A stretch of 18,585 nt of DNA from Clostridiaceae bacterium (GCA_904501685.1 CAJGBX010000016.1:1-18585); one strand, 5' to 3'. Counted from the first letter of the stretch, positions 1-8,422 are shown. Numbers and translations are program-made. The notes: generated by a model from the sequence alone, not told the origin.

Positions 1-29
1 ATTCTAAAGTTTAAATAAACATTGTTAAA

Positions 30-52
30 TTTTTGACTTTTAAAGTCAAAAA
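30..52. terminator. AT-rich hairpin after the last minus-strand gene
   Basis: A near-perfect inverted repeat (arms 30-39 and 43-52, core GACTT/AAGTC) lies about 40 nt past the stop of the GNAT-like gene. On the minus strand it is followed by only a short T-rich stretch. It could be a weak, possibly bidirectional terminator. The low GC content of the stem keeps confidence low. Confidence 0.35.
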
Positions 53-91
53 ATATTATATACTGAAACCTTTAAAAAAACAAGCAAAATT

Positions 92-469
92 TCAAGTATT
101 TTCGCAATTTTTACACGATGCAAACAATTTATCTACCATAAGCTCACGTTTTTCAATATCTTTTATAAACTTAAGCTTTTTTAATAACTCAAAAGGTGCT
201 GTTTCAGAGTAAAATGCGCTCATAATTCCGTTTTCAACGCCAACATGCAAAGCTGAACGCAAAATACCGTCAACCAAAAATAAATCATTTTCGGGTTTAA
301 GTGTATGCAATGTCAGTGCTTCACTATCCAAATCAAAAAGGCAAAATCCTAAACAATCACCACAGTCAGTACAAATCACCGCCATTGAGTTCTTGTTCAT
401 TATTACATTATTTTCAATATAAAGCTCTGCTATCTTTTGCTTATCTCTTAATGGGTGTATCTCAATCAT
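92..469 (-). CDS. Small GNAT-like protein (N-acetyltransferase fold, degenerate)
   Basis: This 125-residue protein resembles a shortened GNAT domain. A first strand and helix occupy residues 1-20, a central strand pair about 28-55, a helix about 66-82, and a typical GNAT ending (LLKKLKF) about 95-101. The Q/R-x-x-G-x-G/A acetyl-CoA pyrophosphate loop is not recognisable where it would be expected, so catalytic activity is doubtful. The C-terminus ends with a CxxC pair (CKNC). Its ATG lies inside the 3' end of rluB (8-nt overlap), preceded by AAGGAG at 7 nt, so it is translationally coupled to rluB and last in the operon. No substrate can be inferred. The reading frame is real; the GNAT assignment is inference from secondary-structure pattern. 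Confidence 0.7.
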   Translation of the reverse strand: MIEIHPLRDKQKIAELYIENNVIMNKNSMAVICTDCGDCLGFCLFDLDSEALTLHTLKPENDLFLVDGILRSALHVGVENGIMSAFYSETAPFELLKKLKFIKDIEKRELMVDKLFASCKNCENT

Positions 470-1208
470 TTTGATGCTCCTTAGAAATACTTATGCTCAT
501 TAAACGCTTAACTTCCTTTTCGGTCAATTCACGCCATCTGCCCTGTGGCAACATACCCAGCTTAATTCCGGCCATTTCTACACGCTTAAGCCTAATAACC
601 TCAAGACCAACCGCCTCACAAAGCTTTCTGATTTCACGGTTTTTTCCCTCGTATAACGTAAAACGCAAAACCGTTCTGTCCTCATGCTTTTCAATATAAC
701 CGATATCACAAGGCTGTGTCGTATATTCCTCTAATTTCATACCGACTGCCATTCTGTCAATCTGCTCATCCGTAGCCTTGCCCTTAACGGTGACACGGTA
801 AACCTTAGATACATGACGCTTAGGATGGGTCAAAATATTAGTAAACTCACCGTCGTTAGTCATAAACAAAAGACCCTCTGAATTGCGGTCAAGCCGTCCG
901 ACGGGATAAAGACGTATACCAGCGTCGGACACCAAATCAGCCACACAACGCCTACCCTGTTCATCACTCATTGTAGTAACAAAACCTCGCGGCTTATGCA
1001 GCATAATGTACATTTTCTCGTCTTTATTTTGAATCGGTTTACCGAATACAGTAACCTTATCGTGTTTTGGGTCAACCTTATCGCCCAAAATCGCCTTACG
1101 TCCGTTAATTTTTACCTTACCTTGCTCTATTAATTCCTCTGCCTTACGTCGGGATGCTATAGAGCACTGTGAAAGATATTTTTGTAATCTCAACTTTTCT
1201 ACTGCCAT
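462..1208 (-). CDS. rluB: Ribosomal large subunit pseudouridine synthase, RluB type
   Basis: This 248-residue RsuA/RluB/E/F-family pseudouridine synthase isomerises a uridine in 23S rRNA; in RluB the target is near the peptidyl-transferase region (U2605 in E. coli numbering). Residues 5-50 form an S4 RNA-binding domain (RLQKYLSQCSIASRRKAEEL). The catalytic domain begins near residue 66 and holds the signature GRLD at 104-107, with Asp107 the expected nucleophile. KNREIR near residue 190 is another family motif. The ATG has AGGAG 5 nt upstream. It begins 8 nt after the carboxypeptidase stop and overlaps the next gene, so it sits mid-operon. RluB downstream of scpA-scpB is also the B. subtilis neighbourhood (scpAB-dacB-...-rluB), which supports RluB over RsuA. 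Confidence 0.93.
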   Translation of the reverse strand: MAVEKLRLQKYLSQCSIASRRKAEELIEQGKVKINGRKAILGDKVDPKHDKVTVFGKPIQNKDEKMYIMLHKPRGFVTTMSDEQGRRCVADLVSDAGIRLYPVGRLDRNSEGLLFMTNDGEFTNILTHPKRHVSKVYRVTVKGKATDEQIDRMAVGMKLEEYTTQPCDIGYIEKHEDRTVLRFTLYEGKNREIRKLCEAVGLEVIRLKRVEMAGIKLGMLPQGRWRELTEKEVKRLMSISISKEHQND

Positions 1209-1216
1209 ATTTACTC

Positions 1217-2356
1217 CTAAATAAAATACTTGAAAATTCCTTTAAAATAATATATTAGTCTTTGCTTAAATGTCGGCTTAAAGACCGACTGTTCAACCGA
1301 ACCTACAGTAATAATATCACTAGAATGAATTATTCTTCCTTTATACATATAATCAACCCTGCCTACAGTCTGACCTAATTTTACAGGTGCATACAAAAAT
1401 GGCAGTATTTGATATTTTGCAGAAATTTGCTTTGCTGAGTTGTCGGTACAGCCGCATAAAAATCTCTCGGTTGACACTGTAACTGAATCATCACAACCGC
1501 CGACAACAGGTATTGTACTTTCAGGCAAGCTATATGTAATATCCTTAGTTTTTAAATAGCCAAGACCGTAATCCAAAAGATATTTGTGGTCATTCCAATC
1601 ATCAGGAGCGTTCAAGGTTACGGCAATAACCCTGACACCCTCCTTTTCAGCGGCCGAAACCAAACATCTGCCACTTTTTTTGGTAAAACCGGTCTTTACG
1701 CCTATACAATAATCGTAGCTGTTAAGCAACTTATTATGATTATATAAAGTACGCTGATACGGTGGATTTCCAAAGGTCACGGTAATACTTGATTTGGACA
1801 CAATATCACGAATTACCGGAAAATCCAAGGCATACATTGTCAACAAAGCCATATCGTAAGCAGTCGAATAATGCTCAGGATCATCAAGTCCCGAAGGAGT
1901 GACAAAATGAGTATTATCCATACCGATTTCTTTAGCCTTTTGATTCATCAATTCGGCAAATTTCTCAATCGAGCCTGCAACGGCAATTGCAGTACAGTTT
2001 GCGGCATCGTTACCCGAAGGAAGCAGCATACCAACAAGCAGCTCATAATATGAAACCATATCACCTGGGAGCAGTCCCATTGATGAACCTTCAACCGTAA
2101 CCATTTCCTTAGTTGTTACGATTTCCTTTTCCGGTGTGTTAAGCTCTGCCAAAAGCACCGCTGTCATAATCTTAGTGGTACTGGCCATAGATAGCCGTTT
2201 ATGAATATTTTCGCCTGCCAGAACCTCACCGGTGTCGGCATTGATTAAAACATATCCCTTGGCTGAAACTGAATATGCCTTAGCATTATTACCTAAAAGT
2301 GCAACACAAACAGCACAACATATAAAAACCGAAATTAATTTTAAAAGAAATTTCAC
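1217..2356 (-). CDS. D-alanyl-D-alanine carboxypeptidase (PBP5/DacF-DacB family)
   Basis: A serine-type D,D-carboxypeptidase of 379 residues that trims the terminal D-Ala from peptidoglycan stem peptides outside the membrane. Residues 1-27 form a signal peptide ending AKA. All three penicillin-binding motifs are present: STTK at 59-62 (nucleophile Ser59), SGN at 114-116 and KTG at 221-223. A PBP5-type C-terminal beta domain spans about 275-355. The last 20 residues form an amphipathic basic/aromatic helix, the usual membrane anchor of class C PBPs. The start codon is GTG with GGAGG 7 nt upstream. Sporulation-linked paralogues (DacF, DacB) exist in Bacillus, and the gerW neighbour favours such a role, but the sequence cannot tell a vegetative from a spore-cortex enzyme. 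Confidence 0.93.
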   Translation of the reverse strand: MKFLLKLISVFICCAVCVALLGNNAKAYSVSAKGYVLINADTGEVLAGENIHKRLSMASTTKIMTAVLLAELNTPEKEIVTTKEMVTVEGSSMGLLPGDMVSYYELLVGMLLPSGNDAANCTAIAVAGSIEKFAELMNQKAKEIGMDNTHFVTPSGLDDPEHYSTAYDMALLTMYALDFPVIRDIVSKSSITVTFGNPPYQRTLYNHNKLLNSYDYCIGVKTGFTKKSGRCLVSAAEKEGVRVIAVTLNAPDDWNDHKYLLDYGLGYLKTKDITYSLPESTIPVVGGCDDSVTVSTERFLCGCTDNSAKQISAKYQILPFLYAPVKLGQTVGRVDYMYKGRIIHSSDIITVGSVEQSVFKPTFKQRLIYYFKGIFKYFI

Positions 2357-2417
2357 ACCCTAACCTCCGCTAATTATTCTAAAAAATAATATGGCGAAGT
2401 CTCGGCATTTAAAACTT

Positions 2418-2801
2418 TTATTTTACTTCTTCTGCTTTATCCTTTTTAAATAAATCGGAAATTTTATTTATAACCTCGGGAACAGCTGAAATTGCCTTTT
2501 CAATAGGTGTTTCGGTATTAGTTGCATTTAAAACCTTAACCTCATTGCCCTTAATAACAAGGAAACAAACCGGACTTACAGTAGCACCGGCTCCGCCTCC
2601 ACCGCCAAACATCTTAGCGTTTGAGGTTTTGGTAGGAAATTCCGAACCTCCCGAAGCTAATCCAAAGCTAAACTTTGAAATCGGAATTATTGTAATTTCA
2701 CCGACGTTAATCTGATTACCGATGATGGTATCGGAATCGACTATAGTACGTAGCTTTTGCATTGTAACTTCTAAAAGATTGCTGATATTATTTTCTGCCA
2801 T
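2418..2801 (-). CDS. GerW/YtfJ-family spore protein
   Basis: This 127-residue protein matches the GerW (YtfJ) family. Its N-terminal part (NNISNLLEVTMQKLRTIVDS) and the segment GEITIIPISKFSFGLASGGSEF are typical. So is the Gly-rich run followed by SPVCFLVI (about residues 68-85), where the family has GGGGGAG. In Bacillus, YtfJ is made in the forespore and is linked to germination; its biochemical activity is unknown. The C-terminal tail is Lys/Glu-rich. The ATG has AAGGGG about 8 nt upstream, lying inside the end of the DUF2953 gene only 2 nt away, so the two are coupled. The DUF2953-gerW pair mirrors ytfI-ytfJ of B. subtilis. Assignment to the family is strong; the role is known only genetically. 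Confidence 0.9.
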   Translation of the reverse strand: MAENNISNLLEVTMQKLRTIVDSDTIIGNQINVGEITIIPISKFSFGLASGGSEFPTKTSNAKMFGGGGGAGATVSPVCFLVIKGNEVKVLNATNTETPIEKAISAVPEVINKISDLFKKDKAEEVK

Positions 2802-2803
2802 TT

Positions 2804-3448
2804 TTATATCCCCTTTTTGTTATTTACATTTTGAGTATTTACAGTATTATTTTTCATTGTTTGTCTGATTTTTTTCTTCAGAAGAGAAAGCAGTACACCG
2901 AAAGCGGCTTTTACAATATAAAAGAGTCTCAGCTTAACCTTAAAATCAATTTCTATTCTTGGTTTATCACCTGAAAAATCACTTTCAACAAGCACTTTTG
3001 TCTTTCGGATATTCCACTTCATAAGCTCTAGCAAACCGCGTAAAAGCGGAAAAACAACAGCTGATGCTTCACCGTACATCATAGCGGTTTTATGTGGGTC
3101 AGAAGATGCTGCAGTAACAACACATATAAATCTTTTCACACGAATATGTTTGACTGTTTTACATGAACTTATTAAAATATCCTTTACAATTCCTGCTAAT
3201 TCACAAATTGTTGCTACTAAACCCTTTTTATCAATAAGTTCACGGATTTTATTAGGCTTTTTAATTTCTTGGTCAGACGATTCATTTTCAGTTTGTTTTT
3301 CCGGTTTAGGTACAACGGTTTTTTGATAAAACAAAAAGCCCACTTTAACATAAACACTGTCATTGACCGAGCCCTTGACCGTAACACTCGAAAGCAGTAA
3401 AACCAAAACAACCGCTATAAATCCCAAAATTATATAAAGTGCTATCAA
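2804..3448 (-). CDS. DUF2953 membrane-associated protein (YtfI-like)
   Basis: A 214-residue protein with one N-terminal transmembrane segment (about 2-23, strongly hydrophobic) and a short strand-rich segment (VKVGFLFYQKTVV). A charged linker (about 50-70) follows, then a conserved C-terminal region with the pattern AMMYGEASAVVFPLL near 121-135, characteristic of DUF2953. The start is TTG, immediately after the TAA of scpB, and is supported by GGAGG 8 nt upstream. Family members are paired with gerW (ytfI-ytfJ in Bacillus), so a shared forespore or spore-membrane role is likely, but no biochemical function is established. Confidence 0.82.
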   Translation of the reverse strand: MIALYIILGFIAVVLVLLLSSVTVKGSVNDSVYVKVGFLFYQKTVVPKPEKQTENESSDQEIKKPNKIRELIDKKGLVATICELAGIVKDILISSCKTVKHIRVKRFICVVTAASSDPHKTAMMYGEASAVVFPLLRGLLELMKWNIRKTKVLVESDFSGDKPRIEIDFKVKLRLFYIVKAAFGVLLSLLKKKIRQTMKNNTVNTQNVNNKKGI

Positions 3449-4081
3449 TTAAGCTTCCTCCGGCTTGATATCTTCAGCCAATCCGTCAACTTCATCACTG
3501 ATATTCTTAGCTAAGTCCATAACCTCAGCCGACAGCATCTTTAACTGACCATTGGCATCCTCAACGGTTTCATCACTCGGTACATCAGGAAGCTCGTCCA
3601 GGCTTTTTAAACCAAAGCAACGCAAAAAGTTAGCAGTAGTTCCGTATAAAAGCGGTCTGCCCGGAAGCTCCAGTCTGCCCTTTTCCTCCAATAAGCCCTT
3701 TTCAACCAGAGTTGAAACAACACCTGAGCAGTCAACACCTCTGACCTGTTCAACATAAGCTTTTGTAACCGGCTGATTGTAGGCTATTACCGCCAAAACC
3801 TCTAATGCAGCTTGTGAAAGAGGTGCTTTTCTTCTCAAATCAAGCACTGAACGGATATTTTCGGCATATTCCTTTCGGGTACAAAGCTGATAGCAAAAAT
3901 CAAGTCTTACAAGCTTTACTGCACTGCCCGATTTGTCCAAACGGTCCGAAAGCATATCCATAATACCTTCTACCGTCTGGTTATCAATCTCAAATACATC
4001 GGAAAATTTATCTATTTCGACCGGCTCACCCGCGGCAAAAAGTATAGCCTCAAAAGCCGGGATCATTTCATTAACTGTCAT
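3449..4081 (-). CDS. scpB: Segregation and condensation protein B
   Basis: ScpB, 210 residues, is the winged-helix subunit that dimerises and binds the kleisin ScpA in the SMC-ScpAB condensin, which organises and helps separate replicated chromosomes. Two winged-helix domains cover about residues 5-80 and 85-160. Family-typical stretches are EAILFAAGEPV (11-21), ALEVLAVIAYNQPVT (about 92-106) and VEQVRGVDCSGVVSTL (about 110-125), followed by a wing with GRPLLYGTT. An acidic tail follows. The start overlaps the scpA stop by 4 nt (ATGA), the usual coupled arrangement. Length is normal. The SMC ATPase is not in this window. Confidence 0.96.
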   Translation of the reverse strand: MTVNEMIPAFEAILFAAGEPVEIDKFSDVFEIDNQTVEGIMDMLSDRLDKSGSAVKLVRLDFCYQLCTRKEYAENIRSVLDLRRKAPLSQAALEVLAVIAYNQPVTKAYVEQVRGVDCSGVVSTLVEKGLLEEKGRLELPGRPLLYGTTANFLRCFGLKSLDELPDVPSDETVEDANGQLKMLSAEVMDLAKNISDEVDGLAEDIKPEEA

Positions 4082-4791
4082 TTCTTCTTACCTCTAACCA
4101 TAGTAATTTCTATATTCTCACCCTCGCCGTCCAAATGGACGCGGTTGGCTTTGCATAGCTCTAAAACCGCTAAAAATGTAGCAACAAGCTCAGAACGGCT
4201 TTGTGCAGTGCTGAATAGTCCGCTCATTTTTCTTTTTCCGCCACGCATAAGATTTTTCATTACAAATACAATTTTTGATGAAACTGAAACAATCTTTCTT
4301 GCAACAATTTTACTGAAAACGTTAGTCGGCGGCGGTAACTTCCTCTGACCGCGGCCGATAGCGGCAATATATGAAGATAAAATCAGCTCTTTTTCGTGAG
4401 TGTTTTGATATGTTTTATCAAATTCAATTTTTTCAGGAAGCTTTATAAACATATCAAAGCCGTCGGTCATATTACCTAAAAGCTTAGCGGCTCTACGGCA
4501 ACGTTCATACTCCATGAGTTCTTCAGTCAGTTCTTCCTTTAACTGCTCAGCCTCATCATGCTTAGGCAAAAGACTGACAGTCTTTAGATAAATCAAACGT
4601 GAAGCCATCTCAATAAACTCACTGGCAACGTCCATATCCTGAAGCTGCATCGAACGGATATACTCGATATACTGGTCAACCAATACCGTTAGCTGAATGT
4701 CATTTATATTAAGTTTATTTTTTGAAATCAGGTGTAAAAGAAGGTCTAAAGGTCCTTCAAACACATCAAGCTTATATTCAATTGCAGTCAT
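4078..4791 (-). CDS. scpA: Segregation and condensation protein A (kleisin)
   Basis: ScpA is the kleisin that bridges the SMC heads and binds an ScpB dimer. The N-terminal signature LDVFEGPLDLLLHLISKNK is at about residues 8-26, followed by the helical region DMDVASEFIEMASRLIYLKTVSLLP. The C-terminal winged-helix segment (FLAVLELCKANRV) binds the SMC cap. I chose the ATG at 4791 (237 residues) because AAGGA sits 7 nt upstream, overlapping the M50 gene stop. The reading frame extends 9 codons further to a TTG at 4818, but that start has no ribosome binding site and would overlap the M50 gene by 17 nt. It overlaps scpB by 4 nt. Confidence 0.96.
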   Translation of the reverse strand: MTAIEYKLDVFEGPLDLLLHLISKNKLNINDIQLTVLVDQYIEYIRSMQLQDMDVASEFIEMASRLIYLKTVSLLPKHDEAEQLKEELTEELMEYERCRRAAKLLGNMTDGFDMFIKLPEKIEFDKTYQNTHEKELILSSYIAAIGRGQRKLPPPTNVFSKIVARKIVSVSSKIVFVMKNLMRGGKRKMSGLFSTAQSRSELVATFLAVLELCKANRVHLDGEGENIEITMVRGKKK

Positions 4792-4801
4792 AAATACATC
4801 C

Positions 4802-5518
4802 TTAAATAAATAATTCAAAAGGTAACGAGGTTACATATAAAATAAATTCGGTTACATTACCGGTAATATTACTCAAAGCCGAGCCAAAGCCTGAACCTGC
4901 AAAGATTAAAACGAGTAATCCAATGTATAAATAACGTTCATACTGCATTATCTTCCAATAAATTCTATCAGGTAAAATAGCGTACAGTATTTTAGAGCCG
5001 TCAAGCGGAGGTATGGGTATTAAATTAAAAACAGCAAGTGATACATTAATTAAGGTTATATACAAAAGTATCAATTCAATAATTGAAACGAACTGATAGA
5101 TATAGGTACCATAATATTCAATATAGAATTCGGTTTTAAACAATATAAAGGTAACCAATTGAAGTACAAATGCAACTATCGTGGCAACTATCAGATTAGA
5201 TACAGGACCTGCTAAGGCAGTTAGTGCCATTCCTCGCTTTTCATTTTTAAAATAACGTGAATCAACCTGCACCGGCTTAGCCCAACCGAAGCCGACAAGG
5301 AATATCATAACCGCACCGACATAATCAATATGCTTAATTGGATTCAGTGACATTCTACCCTGCCATCTGGGTGTTGGGTCGCCGAGCTTTTCAGCAACAA
5401 AGCCGTGAGCATATTCGTGAACCGGCATTACCAGAAACACTACAATTGCCGCAGAAATAATGCTTGAAAAAATTTCAATAAAGCTTCCGCGGTTTAAAAT
5501 TACATCCAAAACTCCCAT
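4802..5518 (-). CDS. Site-2-type membrane metalloprotease (M50)
   Basis: A 238-residue integral membrane zinc protease of the S2P/M50 family, of the short type with no PDZ domain. The zinc-binding HExxH is HEYAH at 34-38 within a membrane helix. The second ligand motif, NxxPxxxLDG, is NLIPIPPLDG at 165-174, giving Asp173 as the third ligand. A SLNPIKHIDYVG segment (about 57-68) and GPVSNL (about 104-109) are also typical of this YwhC-like group. About six transmembrane helices are predicted by eye. AAGGAG lies 8 nt before the ATG. Location directly upstream of scpA is common in Clostridia; the substrate is unknown. Not to be confused with SpoIVFB, whose proven role cannot be assumed here. Confidence 0.92.
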   Translation of the reverse strand: MGVLDVILNRGSFIEIFSSIISAAIVVFLVMPVHEYAHGFVAEKLGDPTPRWQGRMSLNPIKHIDYVGAVMIFLVGFGWAKPVQVDSRYFKNEKRGMALTALAGPVSNLIVATIVAFVLQLVTFILFKTEFYIEYYGTYIYQFVSIIELILLYITLINVSLAVFNLIPIPPLDGSKILYAILPDRIYWKIMQYERYLYIGLLVLIFAGSGFGSALSNITGNVTEFILYVTSLPFELFI

Positions 5519-5595
5519 TTTTATCTCCTTTTAATGAAAGTGTTCATATTATTTTACGCTTATTGATTTAAAAATAAATAATAATTATCTGATTT

Positions 5596-7062
5596 TTAAA
5601 CAAAAAGCAATACAGAAGTAAAGCACAAAACAGCAGTAGAAAAACAGGTGAAATACTTTAACAAAAGTGCAAAAACACTATTTTCGTTTTGGTGTTTTTG
5701 AAAACCTAATCCGATAAAAACAACACCTATAAAGAAAAGCGGTACTATATAGCGAAAATCCATAGAACAACCAAACGGATACCTGATATTAAAATAGATA
5801 AAGAAAGCTAGCTGAATAATATAAAACAAAATCAACGGCAAAAGCTTTTTGATGTTATTCTTATCTTTTAGTAAAGTAACAAAAGCTGAAAGAGATACTA
5901 ATATTAAAAATAAATTTACCAAAACAGCGAATAACGCTATTCCCTGACTTCCGAAATTATATTCACCAAAGAGTGAATTTCTTAAAACATAGCCCCATAC
6001 ATTGTGCTCTTCCCAAACGTCAACATAAACCCCTACTCCTTCAGTAGAAAAAGGCAAAAGTAAGCGCTTTACAATGCTTACGCTACCGGTGTATAAAGGG
6101 TTGGTAACCGGTATTGGAGCAACATATCCTAACGGTTGTTCAAACAAAATGTAATTTCTTATTGGATGCCACAGGCCTAACGGCAAGAGAAGGATTACAA
6201 ATAAAAATGAATGTAAAGCTACCCTGCCAAATCTCAAGGATTTATCAAAAATTAATTTTATTAAAACAGTTATGCCTGCGACAACCGCAAACAAAGCAGC
6301 CGACACCTTAGTCATCATAGCAAGTCCGCAAAACATACCTGAAATAACGGCAAATTTTAATGAAGGTGCTTTATACCACTTAATTAGATAAAGTAATGAA
6401 ATTAAGGTGAGCATAATCATCAGAATATCGTTATTTATACTGCCGGCTAAAACGAACATACCCGGGAAAAATGCCAAAATCAGACAACATATTATAAGAG
6501 CTTTAACGTTTACACCCAATTCAGAACAGATTTTTACACCTATAATCATTGAAACAGATGAATAAATAACGGTTAACAGCTGAATGTTTTCAAAGCTTCT
6601 TTCCAACGAAAATCCTAAGAGGTCACCAAACCATACAACAACTGCCGAAATTAAATGATGCAAGGGCGGATGACTGAACTGCCAGTAATTAGTGTCAGGC
6701 AGACTGCCATTATTAAAAATGTAATTAATATATGAAAGATGCCCAGAGCTATTTAATGACTCGACATCATGCTGATTTTGAAAATAACCGATTTTCAATG
6801 CATAGCATAGCCTTAACGCAAAACCACAAGCAAATATGAGGTATATAACTGCCTCGTAGGAAAGCTTGTTTTTCTTATATAGAAACAGTGCAACAGCACA
6901 TATAATAAAAAGTGATGCAACTGTTAAAACCTCAGCTATTGATTGTATATTTCTAACAGTCTGGTCAATAAATGCAAAAACAAATAAGATGACCAAGCCG
7001 AAAGCAAACGGTAAAATATATTCGGTTTTAAGATTTTGTCTAAAATTTATTCTACCGTTCAC
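5596..7062 (-). CDS. GT39/ArnT-like polytopic glycosyltransferase
   Basis: A 488-residue membrane protein with roughly 11-13 hydrophobic segments along its whole length. The first extracytoplasmic loop carries an acidic pair site (QHDVES, 97-102), and about 30 residues later comes WQFSHPPLHHLI (127-138). This HPPL pattern is a hallmark of GT-C enzymes of the PMT/ArnT type, which transfer a sugar from a polyprenyl-phosphate donor to an acceptor outside the membrane. The start is GTG at 7062, with AGGAAG 7 nt upstream. An ATG 4 nt upstream is out of frame and runs into a stop. It begins 13 nt after the DUF1015 gene, so the two are probably co-transcribed. Donor and acceptor (wall polymer, lipid or protein) are not evident from sequence. 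Confidence 0.82.
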   Translation of the reverse strand: MNGRINFRQNLKTEYILPFAFGLVILFVFAFIDQTVRNIQSIAEVLTVASLFIICAVALFLYKKNKLSYEAVIYLIFACGFALRLCYALKIGYFQNQHDVESLNSSGHLSYINYIFNNGSLPDTNYWQFSHPPLHHLISAVVVWFGDLLGFSLERSFENIQLLTVIYSSVSMIIGVKICSELGVNVKALIICCLILAFFPGMFVLAGSINNDILMIMLTLISLLYLIKWYKAPSLKFAVISGMFCGLAMMTKVSAALFAVVAGITVLIKLIFDKSLRFGRVALHSFLFVILLLPLGLWHPIRNYILFEQPLGYVAPIPVTNPLYTGSVSIVKRLLLPFSTEGVGVYVDVWEEHNVWGYVLRNSLFGEYNFGSQGIALFAVLVNLFLILVSLSAFVTLLKDKNNIKKLLPLILFYIIQLAFFIYFNIRYPFGCSMDFRYIVPLFFIGVVFIGLGFQKHQNENSVFALLLKYFTCFSTAVLCFTSVLLFV

Positions 7063-7075
7063 ACATAAACTTCCT

Positions 7076-8287
7076 TTACTTTATTTTTCTCGCTTCAATA
7101 TAGTAACGCTTGTCGGCGGCATGACCCATAGAAAAGGTTTTTCTGGGCAAAGAACCGTCCTGACGTACCGCAGGGAACAATTCATCCTTTTGCATACCGT
7201 CAAATATAAAGCCAAGGTTATTTTCGTTCTCGCAGATTGAACGAACAACCTCCTCACCATGTATATAGTCAATTTTTACATTGTTTGCTTTAATATAATC
7301 ATCAAGCCAAGTCTGAAGTGTGCCAACCGGAAGCTTAGATGTAGGTTTGACCGAAATTTCAACCTCATTTTTACCGAAAACACAGGTGAATTTATGCGCA
7401 TCGGCACCAATATAATGATGGGTAGCATCACCTAAATCGGCAACAAACTTTTCAATAACGGCTTTGGGGTCAACATTAAATAATACACGGTAAATAGGCT
7501 CAAACTGAATCGAATCATCGTGAATATTAACAACCTCAACCAACGCCGATTTTGATAGCTCATTATCATTTAATAAACTACATTCCTTAGCAGTTGCAAG
7601 AGAGTGGTTACCGTCACCAACAGCAAACATCATTTTATCCTCATCATTTTCATATAGTGCGGCTACAGAAGCACCGACTCTCTCAATATCCTCAGGATTC
7701 AAAAACCAGCCGGTAATATGACCGCCGCCCTGCATTAAATCAAAGTCATAAGCAACCTTTAAACTATTCTTTTTAAGCTTTAAAGGCTCGATAACCGTTT
7801 TATTCGGGTCATCACAAAGTAAAAGCACATGAGGTAATTCTAATGAAGCATCCTTTCTTATTTTAACTCTCGGAGGTATACGTTCAACTACAGTCTGCTC
7901 AGTAGCACGAATAAGTGCCTTACTTCCCTTTCTGTAATCATAATCCGAAAGCTCAATTGCACCGACTATACCGTGACGGACGGTGCCGTCACTTTGAGTA
8001 CGTTCAACATAAATCATTGAATCCTTGTACTCAGTAAACACACCGTTATCAAGGTATTTATTCATATTACTGTTAATATCAGAAATTCTTTTTTCGGTAT
8101 CATTATCATCTAAATAAAACTCAGGTAAAGTAATATGTAATGTTGATTCAGCATCACCAACTTCTTTTTCAACAGACCTCCAATAATCAGCTTCAGAGGT
8201 AAACTGGTCGCACGCAACAACGGACCATTTACCAAAATCACCGTTCGGCAGTAAAATATCTGCAGCCTTAAATTTGTATTCACTCAT
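7076..8287 (-). CDS. DUF1015 family protein (possible ParB/Srx-fold kinase relative)
   Basis: A 403-residue cytoplasmic protein with hallmarks of DUF1015: an N-terminal WSVVACDQFTSEADYW (21-36), RATEQTVVERIPPRVKIR (127-144), GGGHITGWF (187-195) and the strongest motif GDGNHSLATAK (224-234). The DGNH motif resembles the DGxHR active site of ParB/sulfiredoxin-fold proteins. That group includes the free-serine kinases SerK and SbnI, so a small-molecule kinase activity is a reasonable but unproven inference. The family often neighbours serine-biosynthesis genes in anaerobes, but none is seen here. I chose the ATG at 8287, which has AAGGGG about 7 nt upstream; a TTG ten codons earlier lacks this. 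A strong promoter lies just upstream, and the GT39-like gene follows after 13 nt. Confidence 0.9.
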   Translation of the reverse strand: MSEYKFKAADILLPNGDFGKWSVVACDQFTSEADYWRSVEKEVGDAESTLHITLPEFYLDDNDTEKRISDINSNMNKYLDNGVFTEYKDSMIYVERTQSDGTVRHGIVGAIELSDYDYRKGSKALIRATEQTVVERIPPRVKIRKDASLELPHVLLLCDDPNKTVIEPLKLKKNSLKVAYDFDLMQGGGHITGWFLNPEDIERVGASVAALYENDEDKMMFAVGDGNHSLATAKECSLLNDNELSKSALVEVVNIHDDSIQFEPIYRVLFNVDPKAVIEKFVADLGDATHHYIGADAHKFTCVFGKNEVEISVKPTSKLPVGTLQTWLDDYIKANNVKIDYIHGEEVVRSICENENNLGFIFDGMQKDELFPAVRQDGSLPRKTFSMGHAADKRYYIEARKIK

Positions 8288-8336
8288 AATAATACCCCTT
8301 AAGCAATAAAAATCCAATATATATACTATTCATTTT

Positions 8337-8365
8337 ATTATACATTTTTTCAATATAAAAGTCAA
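8337..8365 (-). promoter_or_regulatory. Sigma-A-type promoter for the DUF1015 gene/operon
   Basis: Read on the minus strand, TTGACT (8365-8360) is followed by exactly 17 nt and a perfect TATAAT (8342-8337). It lies about 50 nt before the DUF1015 ATG and is the only near-consensus promoter I see for the whole minus-strand block. It is divergent from the tRNA-Gln promoter. Confidence 0.75.
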
Positions 8366-8422
8366 TTAAAAGAAAAAATATTATTATAATGAAATAATTT
8401 TGATAAATCTCAAAAAAAGTTC

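Noticed and set aside
4792..4818. Longer scpA start at TTG 4818
   Set aside because: It has no ribosome binding site and would overlap the protease gene by 17 nt; the ATG at 4791 has AAGGA at the right distance and begins with the conserved ScpA N-terminus.
6866..7240. 124-codon plus-strand frame opposite the GT39-like and DUF1015 genes
   Set aside because: It is antisense to two real genes and crosses their junction, with no sign of coding character.
8288..8317. Longer DUF1015 start at TTG 8317
   Set aside because: The ATG at 8287 has AAGGGG at proper spacing and matches the family start; the extension lies close to the inferred transcription start.
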